Shown: in pieces, positions 47,314-55,279 of the stretch
How positions within the stretch are numbered: the first letter of the stretch is position 1
Layout: the number at the start of each line of letters is the position of its first letter
NCBI RefSeq assembly: GCF_017876155.1
Contig: NZ_JAGINP010000002.1
Location: forward strand, 124,001 to 188,000
Direction of reading: 5' to 3'
DNA from: Azospirillum rugosum
Lineage (GTDB): Bacteria; Pseudomonadota; Alphaproteobacteria; Azospirillales; Azospirillaceae
Length of the DNA: 64,000 nt
The notes under the pieces: model-generated
What the model was told of the DNA's origin: nothing
What the model saw: the letters and a program-made list of their open reading frames with translations, nothing else
Databases searched by the model: none
Translations under genes and position numbers: made by a program

Positions 47314-49571
47314 CCAACCTCGTGACATTCGGCCCTCCGGGGGGCGAAAAGGTCTTCGACCTGGACCTCTGGACCGCTGAGAACGCCGGGTATATCGACC
47401 CGGACAACGGCATGATCGCTTGCCTGAAGGCGGTCGCCCTCCAGTCCAACAACAGCGCCATGATGACGGCCGTCAACACCGCGCTGGAGGCTATGCGGCG
47501 CGCGGAGACCGCCGCCTCGTCGGCGACGGCCGGCACCAGCGCCGCGCTTTCACTTTCGGGCATCTCCAAGCAGGTGGTCGCCTCGACCACGCTGGTGGAC
47601 TGCTTCATTTGGGACGTGTGGCGCGAGGTGGATGAGCGCGGCGTGTGCTGGGCCGACAAGGTCGATTGGGCCAGCTACTGCAACGAATCCCTCGACACAG
47701 CCACGCGGGGGCCGAAGCGCCGCCCGCCGCGGCAGTTTCTGGTCGTCGCGCACACGACCAAGCTGGAGCTGTACGACGCGTGGGATTACGACGCCGCCGG
47801 CGCTCCACGTCCCTTCATGGTCTTTCCGAACACGGCTCACTTCAACGTCGATCCGACCGCCGGGCCGATCCGGGCCGTGCGCTGCCTCAACGGCACGATC
47901 TACGTCTGCTCCTCAGGCAGCGGTGGCATCGGCCTGTACGAGATCCGCTTGTCGGCGGACGAGACGATCCGTTGCACCGCCTCCGGCACCTATCGCCGCC
48001 CTGGGCTGATCGGTCAGCGTGTGAGTGCCTCCGGTACGGAGACGCTGCTGTCTTCGTCGCGCGCATTATCCAGCGGCTTTGCGACCAGCGTTGATGTCGC
48101 CGTGCTCCCTGGCGCCCCCCTCGACCGCGTCGGGCTTCCGGTGCCGACCATTGTGGTCGGGACCACCTGGAGTTCCGGGGCCACGATCATCCACCCGAAC
48201 GGCGTCGCGGCGACCGTCTACGGCTGTCCCCTCGCTGCCGTCGCATTCGCTGGCGAACACCTTGCGTTGCTTGATCCGGGGGCAGGGTGGCGCGTTGGGC
48301 CGATCCCTTACGCGACGGTGTCTTACGCGGCGTGGCAGTCCACCGCGTATGTGTCGACGACGGCGCCCGCAACCATCCCCAGCGGCGGGATCATTGCCGG
48401 CTGCGCGGCCCGCGACCTGATCGTTGAGGGCCGAACCTCGGGTGCGGCGATCATCGCGCCAGAGTGGGGAAATCCATCCGCCGGCATGTCGGCGCACATC
48501 CGCGCCGACTACGCCACGCCGTGGATGGTCGGCGACGTCCGCCTGTGCTTGGTTGGAGACAGCCTGGCCGACCGCAGTTACGTCGGGGCGGCGGTGTCCG
48601 GCACCGCGACCTACGCGGCGGTCAACGCAGGCGACCTCCGGGCGACGACCGCGACCAGCACCATCACCGCACCCGTCACATCGGGCGGCGTGGCCTATGG
48701 GTGGCTCTACACGGCGGGCGGCTGGAGGTTCTGCAAGACCATGGCGGATTGGGGCGGCGTGGTCATGGAGAGCGGCGGGACGCTCACCATCGCCGCCGGC
48801 ACGGTGTTTACCCGGCTGGTCTACACCACCACGACGCCGACCTCTGCCCAACTCGCCAGGATTGAGGCCGACGACCGTCCCCTGTTCGCCTACGCGGCCG
48901 GGATGCTGCTCTCCGGCGCATCGAGCAACGTGCAGGGCGCCTCCCGGTGCTCCTCGACCGGGCGCCTGCGGGTCAGCACCGACGCCGGCACGACCATCTT
49001 CGGTGGGCTCGTCCGCACCGCATTCCATTCGACCGCCACCACCGCCACGACCAGCAACCTTCACAAAGCCGCCGCTCTGTCTGGCGGGACATTCCTGGTC
49101 TGCACGACAGCCCAAGCGGCCATCGTGCAGGACGCGGTGAGCGGTAAGGAGCTGCTCCTGTCCGGCCGACCCGCCAAGCTGCCCGGCGGCGGCTTCTGTG
49201 CGCGCGGCGTCACCGCCGACGCAACGCCCGTCGATCTGGCCCCGCGGGTGCTCGTAGGCGAGCGCGAAACCGCGCTGGTTGAGGCGCGCATCGTCGGCAG
49301 GGTCTACGGCGCGGCCGACAGTGAGCGGATCAGCTACATCCGCCGAGCCACCGTGTACCGGGACGCGGGCGGCAGCGTCGCGCTGCAAGGTTCGGTTCAA
49401 ACCATCGGCACCGATGTCGAAGCCACCAGTTCGGCCGACGCGACATTCCAGCTCGACACGGCGGCGCAGACCGTCTCGGTTCGCGTGACTGGCGTGTCCG
49501 GCAAGCGGATCGTGTGGACCGCCGCCATCACCGTCACCCGCATCTCTGAGGAAAACGCCCATGCTGCGTAG
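47310..49571 (+). CDS. large tail tip / fiber protein, hypothetical
   Basis: A 753-aa Ser/Thr/Gly-rich beta protein. An N-terminal helical stretch (about 40-80, with ALEAMRRAETAASSATAGTS) resembles tail-fiber trimerisation stalks. The rest has propeller-like repeats with many T-T and S-G turns and no catalytic motif. The position after tail tip genes and the composition suggest a receptor-binding or tip protein. It starts with an ATGA overlap at 47310. Confidence 0.75.
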   Translation: MTNLVTFGPPGGEKVFDLDLWTAENAGYIDPDNGMIACLKAVALQSNNSAMMTAVNTALEAMRRAETAASSATAGTSAALSLSGISKQVVASTTLVDCFIWDVWREVDERGVCWADKVDWASYCNESLDTATRGPKRRPPRQFLVVAHTTKLELYDAWDYDAAGAPRPFMVFPNTAHFNVDPTAGPIRAVRCLNGTIYVCSSGSGGIGLYEIRLSADETIRCTASGTYRRPGLIGQRVSASGTETLLSSSRALSSGFATSVDVAVLPGAPLDRVGLPVPTIVVGTTWSSGATIIHPNGVAATVYGCPLAAVAFAGEHLALLDPGAGWRVGPIPYATVSYAAWQSTAYVSTTAPATIPSGGIIAGCAARDLIVEGRTSGAAIIAPEWGNPSAGMSAHIRADYATPWMVGDVRLCLVGDSLADRSYVGAAVSGTATYAAVNAGDLRATTATSTITAPVTSGGVAYGWLYTAGGWRFCKTMADWGGVVMESGGTLTIAAGTVFTRLVYTTTTPTSAQLARIEADDRPLFAYAAGMLLSGASSNVQGASRCSSTGRLRVSTDAGTTIFGGLVRTAFHSTATTATTSNLHKAAALSGGTFLVCTTAQAAIVQDAVSGKELLLSGRPAKLPGGGFCARGVTADATPVDLAPRVLVGERETALVEARIVGRVYGAADSERISYIRRATVYRDAGGSVALQGSVQTIGTDVEATSSADATFQLDTAAQTVSVRVTGVSGKRIVWTAAITVTRISEENAHAA

Positions 49572-49983
49572 CACCGATGTCGAGGACACCTACAAGAACG
49601 GCGGCTATCTCAGGCGCTGGGTCATCGTGGACGGCCAGCCGCGCTGTGCGAATGACGCTGTGGCGCTGAACAGTCTGGAGCCGTCGCAGATCGACGCCAT
49701 TGTGACGGTGAACGCCGCGGTGCGTGAGCGCATGGCCGCCGTCGAGGCGTATGAGGAGGCGCAGCGTCTCGTAACGCTGGCCGATGGCCTCAACCATGTT
49801 CCCGCGGAGATGGTGGCGACCTATGAGCAGGCGCGAGCCAGCATCGCGGGGGCGTCTCCGCTGACCAAGGCCTATGCCGTGGTGCGGCAGGGTCGGCCGG
49901 CGGAACCTGCGGTCGAAGGCGATCATTCCCCCGCGTGGGTAGCCTACCAGCAGGCGCTCGCCGTCATCGAGGCGGCGGACTGA
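49561..49983 (+). CDS. hypothetical protein after tail fiber (possible fiber assembly factor)
   Basis: A 140-aa helical acidic protein (MLRSTDVEDTYKNGGYLRRW, VEAYEEAQRLVTLADGLNHV). The end AWVAYQQALAVIEAAD is typical of small proteins encoded after tail fibers. It overlaps the large tail gene by 11 bp. No family was assigned. Confidence 0.68.
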   Translation: MLRSTDVEDTYKNGGYLRRWVIVDGQPRCANDAVALNSLEPSQIDAIVTVNAAVRERMAAVEAYEEAQRLVTLADGLNHVPAEMVATYEQARASIAGASPLTKAYAVVRQGRPAEPAVEGDHSPAWVAYQQALAVIEAAD

Positions 49984-50018
49984 CCCGCTGCGACAACACT
50001 CCAACCGATCCCATCCAC

Positions 50019-50040
50019 GGCGCCCGCGAGGCGCCTTTTT
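50019..50040 (+). terminator. terminator between tail and membrane-protein genes
   Basis: GGCGCC (50019-50024) and GGCGCC (50030-50035), self-complementary arms with a 5-nt loop, are followed by T5 (50036-50040), 17 bp before ATG 50058. Confidence 0.75.
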
Positions 50041-50057
50041 CATGTCCGGAGACACGC

Positions 50058-50450
50058 ATGCGCTTACCTCGCTTCGCTATTCCGCTCGCCCTGGGCGGCT
50101 CCCTCATTTCCGCCCCTCCGCTGATCGCCTGGGCGGATGATTCCTGGCTCACGGTCGCCGACAAGAGCGTCGACGTGCTGGGGGCCTCGTCCGACCCGGT
50201 GAAGATGGTCGCCATTGTCGCCGTCGTCTTCGGTCTTCTGATCGGCTGGACGATCTGGCTGCGGCAGGGGCGGGCGGAGAAACCGGCGGACGATGAAGCC
50301 GGCGCGCACACCGTCGATGAGCTGTTCGCCCTGGTAAACAGCCTGAGCGAGCGCATCGAAGGGCTGACCGAGCGGATGGACCGTCACTTGGAGCAGCACG
50401 CCGTCGGGCCAGCGTCGGCTTGTCCGCCTCGGTCGGGGTGTGCGCCATGA
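50058..50450 (+). CDS. small membrane protein, possible holin or lysis accessory
   Basis: A 130-aa protein with an N-terminal signal or membrane segment (FAIPLALGGSLISAPPLIAW) and a second membrane span KMVAIVAVVFGLLIGWTIWL. A cytoplasmic coiled-coil-like tail (ELFALVNSLSERIEGLTERM) follows. This topology resembles small holin-like phage proteins, but no family was recognised. It heads a cluster of small genes after the tail module where lysis genes normally lie. Confidence 0.65.
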   Translation: MRLPRFAIPLALGGSLISAPPLIAWADDSWLTVADKSVDVLGASSDPVKMVAIVAVVFGLLIGWTIWLRQGRAEKPADDEAGAHTVDELFALVNSLSERIEGLTERMDRHLEQHAVGPASACPPRSGCAP

Positions 50451-50629
50451 GCGCAGGGCAGCCGCCACCTGATCGGCCCGACGCCCAACAGATCGCGGAC
50501 AAGGCCCTGGCTGACTCCGGCGGCGACGAGGCCGCCGCCCGCCTCCTGCTGGCACACCAGTTGGCCGAGGCCGCCCGCGCCATGAGCAGCGGCTTCTCGC
50601 GGCTGGGCCAGCCGGAGCGACGCGGCTGA
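50447..50629 (+). CDS. small hypothetical phage protein
   Basis: A 60-aa hydrophilic Ala-rich helix (AQQIADKALADSGGDEAAAR). It overlaps the upstream stop by ATGA. There is no membrane segment and the function is unknown. Confidence 0.58.
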   Translation: MSAGQPPPDRPDAQQIADKALADSGGDEAAARLLLAHQLAEAARAMSSGFSRLGQPERRG

Positions 50630-50684
50630 TTCGGCGGGCTTGTGACGCGAAATGCAACGCATAAATCCGACACGGGAGCACCCC

Positions 50685-50966
50685 ATGACGACCACGCCCA
50701 CCGGCGCGGCGCTGCCGCTCGCCATGACGAGAGAGCAGATCACCGCCAGTCTACGAACGGTTGTCGGAAGCGCTGGCGACTTCCGGCCGGGCGATATCGT
50801 CAAGGTCGATAGGCCTGGGCACCTCCTCCACGGTGATATCCGCGAGGTGGCGGGCTGGCATCACTCCGGGCTCTTGGTGTTCGTCAGGCCGAAGGGGATG
50901 AAGGAACATCCCGTAAGCCTGTACTTCACGCCACGGTCGCTTCGGCGTGTCGTCGCGAGGTTGTAG
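50685..50966 (+). CDS. small hypothetical phage protein (SH3-like?)
   Basis: A 93-aa protein. The middle (FRPGDIVKVDRPGHLLHGDI, HHSGLLVFVRPKG, LYFTPRSLRRVV) alternates beta strands and glycines like a small KOW/SH3-type barrel. That is inference from pattern only. ATG 50685 with GGGAG was chosen; ATG 50652 would add 11 residues. Confidence 0.6.
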   Translation: MTTTPTGAALPLAMTREQITASLRTVVGSAGDFRPGDIVKVDRPGHLLHGDIREVAGWHHSGLLVFVRPKGMKEHPVSLYFTPRSLRRVVARL

Positions 50967-51034
50967 GCGCGCACCCGCGACCAAGTGATCGTGCCGGCCG
51001 CGGACGGCCTGGGCAAATCTGCTGAAGTCAACAA

Positions 51035-51065
51035 GCCACCCGGCCCCGCCGCGAGTGGCATTTTT
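51035..51065 (+). terminator. terminator upstream of 51084 gene
   Basis: The stem GCCAC (51035-51039) / GTGGC (51055-51059) with a 15-nt GC-rich loop is followed by ATTTTT. The T-run ends 18 bp before ATG 51084. Confidence 0.55.
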
Positions 51066-51083
51066 CATGCATAGGGATGATAC

Positions 51084-51263
51084 ATGAGCGACCTTACCAT
51101 CACCTGCGCCGTCCTCGGCATCGCATTCCTGATCGCCATCGCCGTGATCGTCGTCATGATCCGGCAATCCGGCGAGTCGGAGCGCATCTACCAGGAGGAG
51201 TTGGAGGAGCACCGGGCCGAACTCGCCGCCGAACACGCGGCCGGACGGGAGGATACCCGTTGA
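51084..51263 (+). CDS. small membrane protein, spanin-like topology
   Basis: A 59-aa protein. A single hydrophobic span (TITCAVLGIAFLIAIAVIVV, about 5-24) is followed by a charged helix (ESERIYQEELEEHRAELAAE). This is the shape of an inner-membrane spanin or holin accessory, though shorter than typical spanins. Its stop overlaps a TTG start of the next gene (TTGA). Confidence 0.6.
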   Translation: MSDLTITCAVLGIAFLIAIAVIVVMIRQSGESERIYQEELEEHRAELAAEHAAGREDTR

Positions 51264-51766
51264 CCGCTGCGGACCTATTCGGGGGCGTCGGCCTCGCGCT
51301 CGTCGCCGCGTGGCCCTGGCTGACCGGCCGCCGCGCGCTGCTGGCCGGGCAGGGGGCGAGCGCGCTGGCGTTCGCCCTGCACTACGCCAGCTTGGGTGCC
51401 GCCACTGGCGCGGCCATGTCGGGGCTTTCTGTGGCGCAGGTGGCCGTCGCGTGGGCTGACACCCGCCCGCGCTGGCGGGGCGCACTGTACGCCGCGACAG
51501 CGCCCGCCCTGGCCGTTCTGGTTGGCTGGACTTGGGCCGGGCCTGAGTCGGCCTGCGCTGCCGCTGGCCTTGCCTTCGCGATGGCCGCGCGCTGGGCACG
51601 CACAGCCCATGGGCTCCGCCTCCTTTCCATGGGCTCCGCCTGGGCCTGGCTCGCGCACGACATCATCGCTGGAAGCGTGTTCGGGTTCGTGGCCGACGTC
51701 GCGTGCATGGTCGGCTTGGCTGTCGGCGTTCTCCGCGCGAGGGAGCGATTACCTCGGGCGGAGTAG
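51260..51766 (+). CDS. YgjV-family inner membrane protein
   Basis: A 168-aa protein with four to six membrane spans. It is Trp/Ala-rich, with LLAGQGASALAFALHYASLG and ATGAAMSGLSVAQVAVAW matching the YgjV (PF10688-like) pattern of a glutamine and HY-x-x-LG in the second helix, then a repeated unit. Start TTG 51260 overlaps the previous stop. Function is unknown even in E. coli. Its occurrence inside a prophage is unusual, and it may be a cargo gene. Confidence 0.75.
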   Translation: MTAADLFGGVGLALVAAWPWLTGRRALLAGQGASALAFALHYASLGAATGAAMSGLSVAQVAVAWADTRPRWRGALYAATAPALAVLVGWTWAGPESACAAAGLAFAMAARWARTAHGLRLLSMGSAWAWLAHDIIAGSVFGFVADVACMVGLAVGVLRARERLPRAE

Positions 51767-51813
51767 CCGTAAAAGAATTATGGTCGTATGCAATTCTGTT
51801 CGCGGGAGCCTGG

Positions 51814-52413
51814 ATGATCAGCCGAAACATCACGGTCAATGGACGCCGAACAAGCGTGCGCCTGGAGCCTGAAGTCTGGAAGGCTTTCGAGGACGTCGCT
51901 CGGATCGAACGGACCACCGTAAACGCGCTCGCCTCCAAGATAGACCTTGTGCGCGGCGACGAGAGCCTGACGGCCGCAATCCGGGCATATCTGTTCTCAA
52001 GGCTGCACGACGCATTCCGGGCGTTGCAAGCCTTGAGCGGCGCGTTCCGGGCCGTGGATGAGGCTTTCCAGCTGACGCCAGCCCAGGTCCCCGCACCGCC
52101 TACGGTGGCCGATGAGTCAGAGATGCCGTATGCGTCGCCGGCTGTCCGGCGCCAGATGACGCGGGCCAGCGATAAGAAGGAAACCTCCGCGGCAATTATC
52201 CATGCGCTGAACGCTCCAATGACGCTGCTGAACCTTTACGGGGCGTTGCCAGATATCCCGCGGAGCCGGGTGAGGGGTGTCCTCACTCAGATGGTCCGTG
52301 CTGGAACCGTCATCGAGATCCGTAACGGCCGCAAGCGATACCGGTACGTCCGATCTGAGGTGGCGTTGGCGGGGAACGACGAGTGCCTCCTGGAACCAGT
52401 GATGGTTGGGTAA
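51814..52413 (+). CDS. ribbon-helix-helix DNA-binding protein with C-terminal winged-helix-like part
   Basis: A 199-aa protein. The N-terminal 60 residues (ITVNGRRTSVRLEPEVWKAF, IERTTVNALASKID) match the RHH domain common in alphaproteobacterial prophages. The C-terminal 90 residues have a wHTH-like pattern (MTLLNLYGALPDIPRSRVRG, TQMVRAGTVIEIRNGRKRYR). It may regulate the adjoining genes. ATG 51814 has CGGGAG upstream. Confidence 0.8.
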   Translation: MISRNITVNGRRTSVRLEPEVWKAFEDVARIERTTVNALASKIDLVRGDESLTAAIRAYLFSRLHDAFRALQALSGAFRAVDEAFQLTPAQVPAPPTVADESEMPYASPAVRRQMTRASDKKETSAAIIHALNAPMTLLNLYGALPDIPRSRVRGVLTQMVRAGTVIEIRNGRKRYRYVRSEVALAGNDECLLEPVMVG

Positions 52414-52509
52414 TGGCGTGACTTTAGCCCGCTGAAGGACGCGCGACAGGGACACGGAATACCTTTTCGGGCATGACTACAGCCGTAACCAACTTACGGA
52501 GCAGTAGTC

Positions 52510-53226
52510 ATGCTGACGAACACCTTTGCAGTTGAAAGCATCTTCAACCAAGCCGACGACGTTCGGCAGATCAACGCGGCGCGAGACGCGCTCATGCGCA
52601 AGTTGGCGGCGCGCGGGGTCTCGCTCGCTGTTTGCGACGACTGGTCGGAGCTTCAGCGGCTCAACGAGACCAACCGGAACTCGTGGTTCGAGCTGCTTCC
52701 GCGGCCTTCGTCGTCACCGGCCTTCTGGATCGCGGCGACGGACGCGACCGGCGAGGTGGTGGCGACGCAGGGGGTTGTGCTCCTGGACTGCTCGAAGGTC
52801 AGTTTCGGCGAGCGGTTGGGCGACCTCACCGCGTTTCACGACGCTGGCCGTGCGCCCGTCGGCGAATGGTGCTTCTGCGCCAGCGAGGCGGCCTTCGACA
52901 CCACGGGGCGAGTGGCCTTCGTGGTGGCCGGGTGGGTTCGGCCGGATTGGCGGGGGAAGGGGCTGTTTCACCCCATGGCGGCCCTGATGCGCCTTGCCGC
53001 CTGGGCGCGGTGGGACGTGCACTGGTGGGCCGGGCTCGTGGATCCCGAGACGGTTCCGGTCTGGAACGCAAAGGGCGCTGGCCGCCGCCGGCTGGAGCCC
53101 CGGCCGACGATCATGTACCAGCAGAACGGCGTCGGGCGCCTGCCGCTGCACCTTCTGCGCTTCTCCCGCCCGGCTATGGTGTCGGAAGCGGCGCAGATGA
53201 CCGGCGGCTTCACGCGAGCGGCTTAG
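52510..53226 (+). CDS. GNAT-like acetyltransferase-fold protein
   Basis: A 238-aa protein. The middle contains a GNAT-type beta-beta-alpha block with VAFVVAGWVRPDWRGKGLFH, where RxxGKG resembles the acetyl-CoA pyrophosphate-binding loop (Q/R-x-x-G-x-G). Upstream is a conserved-looking GEVVATQGVVLLDCSKVSFG. The substrate is unknown. The 3' end overlaps the convergent reverse-strand gene by 4 bp. It may be phage cargo. Confidence 0.7.
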   Translation: MLTNTFAVESIFNQADDVRQINAARDALMRKLAARGVSLAVCDDWSELQRLNETNRNSWFELLPRPSSSPAFWIAATDATGEVVATQGVVLLDCSKVSFGERLGDLTAFHDAGRAPVGEWCFCASEAAFDTTGRVAFVVAGWVRPDWRGKGLFHPMAALMRLAAWARWDVHWWAGLVDPETVPVWNAKGAGRRRLEPRPTIMYQQNGVGRLPLHLLRFSRPAMVSEAAQMTGGFTRAA

Positions 53227-53732
53227 AACTCGTGCAAGCAGGAAAGGAGGGCGCGCCGGCCGTCCTGCGGTGCCCAGCCGTAGAGCATGTGGGTGTAGAC
53301 CTTCGGAGATGCTGAAAGGCCGGTGATGGTGACCCGGTTGAACACCGGGTCACCGCCCTCGATGGCCTCGCGGTACTGCTGGCCGACGCCTTCGGCCAGG
53401 ACTTGGTGAGGGTCGTCCAGATCGGGCTTGCCGATCTGCTGACGCGCCCAGGCGCGGCCGAGGAACCGCACGGTCGGGCCGCCGATGTAGCGGAAGACCA
53501 GCGGCTGCTCCATGCCTTCAGAGGCCAGGAACGTGCACCTGTCGAGAAGCCCCTGTTCTTTCAGGAAGTTGAAGACCGACGGCGTGAGGGTCCGTTGCCG
53601 GCGGCACTCCTCAACGATGGCCAGCTGCCAGTCCGCCGCTTCGTCGACGCGCAGGCGGGTGATGAGCAGTTCTTCCTTGGGCTCCGGGCGTTGGATTGCC
53701 GGGCCGCGTGACTGGAACAGGAGCACGGACAT
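53223..53732 (-). CDS. PAS-like domain protein
   Basis: A 169-aa protein. The pattern LVFRYIGGPTVRFLGRAWAR, DLDDPHQVLAEGVGQQYREA, then DPVFNRVTITG resembles the PAS_5 sensor domain of alphaproteobacteria, without a kinase part. It begins immediately after the TAA of the 53733 gene. Function is unknown. Confidence 0.65.
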   Translation of the reverse strand: MSVLLFQSRGPAIQRPEPKEELLITRLRVDEAADWQLAIVEECRRQRTLTPSVFNFLKEQGLLDRCTFLASEGMEQPLVFRYIGGPTVRFLGRAWARQQIGKPDLDDPHQVLAEGVGQQYREAIEGGDPVFNRVTITGLSASPKVYTHMLYGWAPQDGRRALLSCLHEF

Positions 53733-54323
53733 TTACGCGGCCTCCTTGCGGAAGGCTTTGGTCATGGCGACGTAGGCCGCGCGAGCCTCATCCGGAGCTA
53801 TGCCGGCCGCCGCAGCGCCGGCCTCGATCATGGAGACGGTCGGGGCGCTGGGGGCGCATAAGTCCGCCTCGGCCTCGCCGGCGAACGCGGCGATCGTGTC
53901 GCCGAAGGCCGCCGCCTCGATGGCGGAAGACTCGGCATTACGGGCGCGTTGGATGACCGCCCGCACCCGTTCGATGGCCTGGGCATGCAGCGGCGAGCTT
54001 CCGGCGGGCATGCCGCTGCGCTCGCACAGCAGGCGGTCGATGACCGCAACGGCATCGTCCAGCGTCTGCGGCTCGGCCGCCAGGATGACACGCTGCAGAT
54101 CCTGCCAACTGGCGTAGAGAGCGGCGCGCACCTCGTCCGCCTCTTCGTCCTCGCGGTCGTCCAGGCCGTCGTGCTCCTTGATCAACTCGGCGACCCGGGT
54201 GGCCGCCTGGACGAACGTCAAGCCGATGGTGTCGATGACGGTGGAGGGGCGGCGGGCGCTGTCGGTGCCGCAGTCATTTCCCCCTGGGTGCGGATGTGTG
54301 CTATTCAGAGGTCCGGTCTTCAT
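53733..54323 (-). CDS. hypothetical protein of right regulatory block
   Basis: A 196-aa helical acidic protein (VIDTIGLTFVQAATRVAELI, TLDDAVAVIDRLLCERSG). No family was recognised. The start at 54323 has an AAGGA ribosome site. It is co-transcribed with the PAS-like gene (stop directly abuts its start) and divergent from the XRE gene at 54567. Confidence 0.68.
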   Translation of the reverse strand: MKTGPLNSTHPHPGGNDCGTDSARRPSTVIDTIGLTFVQAATRVAELIKEHDGLDDREDEEADEVRAALYASWQDLQRVILAAEPQTLDDAVAVIDRLLCERSGMPAGSSPLHAQAIERVRAVIQRARNAESSAIEAAAFGDTIAAFAGEAEADLCAPSAPTVSMIEAGAAAAGIAPDEARAAYVAMTKAFRKEAA

Positions 54324-54479
54324 AGCGATTCCTTGCTCATGTTGGCCGTGTGGAGCCGGTCGCTCGGCTCTGCTGATGGGCGCCCGGCTGCTGTCACAGC
54401 CGGGCGTTCGTCGTTTCAACCGTCACAGCGCCGGCAACCACCGGAGCGGTGTTGCAAAGTGCATATACATGGCCCTTGC

Positions 54480-54545
54480 TACCTATATGGGTACCACGTT
54501 CGTTATTGACCGACAATCCCCTAAAGTGCACTCTCCTACCCATAT
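54480..54545. promoter_or_regulatory. operator half-sites in divergent promoter region
   Basis: An imperfect palindrome TACCTATATGGGTA (54480-54493) and a second half-site TACCCATAT (54537-54545) lie in the 243-bp gap between divergent genes. CGTTATTG occurs twice nearby (54501 and 54546), and AAAGTGCA also twice. A TTGACC hexamer (54506-54511) falls between them. This pattern fits binding of the adjacent XRE regulator to its own promoter. Confidence 0.55.
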
Positions 54546-54566
54546 CGTTATTGGATGGGGGGTGGG

Positions 54567-54839
54567 GTGATTAGGCTTTGTGGCGAACACGTTCGGGCTG
54601 GACGGGCGTTGCTGCGGTGGCCGCAGAAGAAGCTCGCCGACGAGGCGAGCAAGATCGCGCCGGTGTCCGTCGAGACCATCAAGTCGTGGGAGGCGACGAA
54701 CGGGCCTATCAACGGCTCCGCCGATCGCATCTACGCCGTGACGCGCGTGTTCGAAGAGAATGGGGTGGAGCTGATCAACCACGGGAAGCCTGGGGCCTGC
54801 ATAGCCAGTTCGAGCCAGACGTCGGACGATGCGAAGTAA
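54567..54839 (+). CDS. XRE-family HTH regulator
   Basis: A 90-aa protein. The HTH core (VRAGRALLRWPQKKLADEAS, VSVETIKSWEATNGPINGSA) and C-terminal VFEENGVELINHGKPG are typical of alphaproteobacterial Cro/CI regulators. It is often next to prophage lysogeny genes. GTG 54567 after a G-rich ribosome site is preferred; ATG 54555 adds four residues. It is divergent from the 53733 gene. Confidence 0.82.
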   Translation: MIRLCGEHVRAGRALLRWPQKKLADEASKIAPVSVETIKSWEATNGPINGSADRIYAVTRVFEENGVELINHGKPGACIASSSQTSDDAK

Positions 54840-54896
54840 AACTTCGCGCCCTATGTGGTTAATGTAAGTTTACGATCATGTTGGCACCCCGCTTGC

Positions 54897-55097
54897 TATG
54901 TTGTTGGCGTCCCGGCCGGGATAACGGACAGGACTCACGAGCCACGAGCGCTAGTTGCTCGTGAAGATTGGCGAGGGTGGCGCCTCGTGCCGTCCGGGGG
55001 GAGGTGAGATGCCCCCCGGATGCCCGTCCTAGTTTCGGGCTGATCGGCTGAACGTCATATCTACCCTTGAGCAATCGTTCTGGGGTAGCGTTTTTTT
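54897..55097 (+). ncRNA. candidate structured small RNA
   Basis: In the 440-bp gap after the XRE gene there is an extended -10-like element TGCTATGTT (54895-54903). A run of hairpins follows: CACGAGC/GCTCGTG (about 54942-54962), GCGAGG/CCTCGT (54971-54988), an 11-bp stem with CCGGGGGG (54994-55001) and CCCCCCGG (55012-55019), then GCCCG/CGGGC (about 55022-55040). It ends in an intrinsic terminator (55061-55097). No open frame is credible. No known RNA family was recognised. Confidence 0.5.
55061..55097 (+). terminator. intrinsic terminator of candidate small RNA
   Basis: CTACCC (55061-55066) pairs with GGGTAG (55083-55088) and is followed by CG and T7 (55091-55097). No forward-strand gene precedes it closer than 54839. 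Confidence 0.78.
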
Positions 55098-55279
55098 GTT
55101 TCGCGTTCGTAATCCGCGTGCAACGTGGCGCAACATTGCTATACCTCGGTATGCAAAAAGCGACGCGACCCTAGGATTTTTCGCGTTTTGCGAAGGCTTC
55201 AAGCTCGCGCACTAGCGGTGGTGCGACGCGGTGTCGCGCCCGAGCGTTGTCTCAGTTTGCATCCGCCCGGACGCGACTT

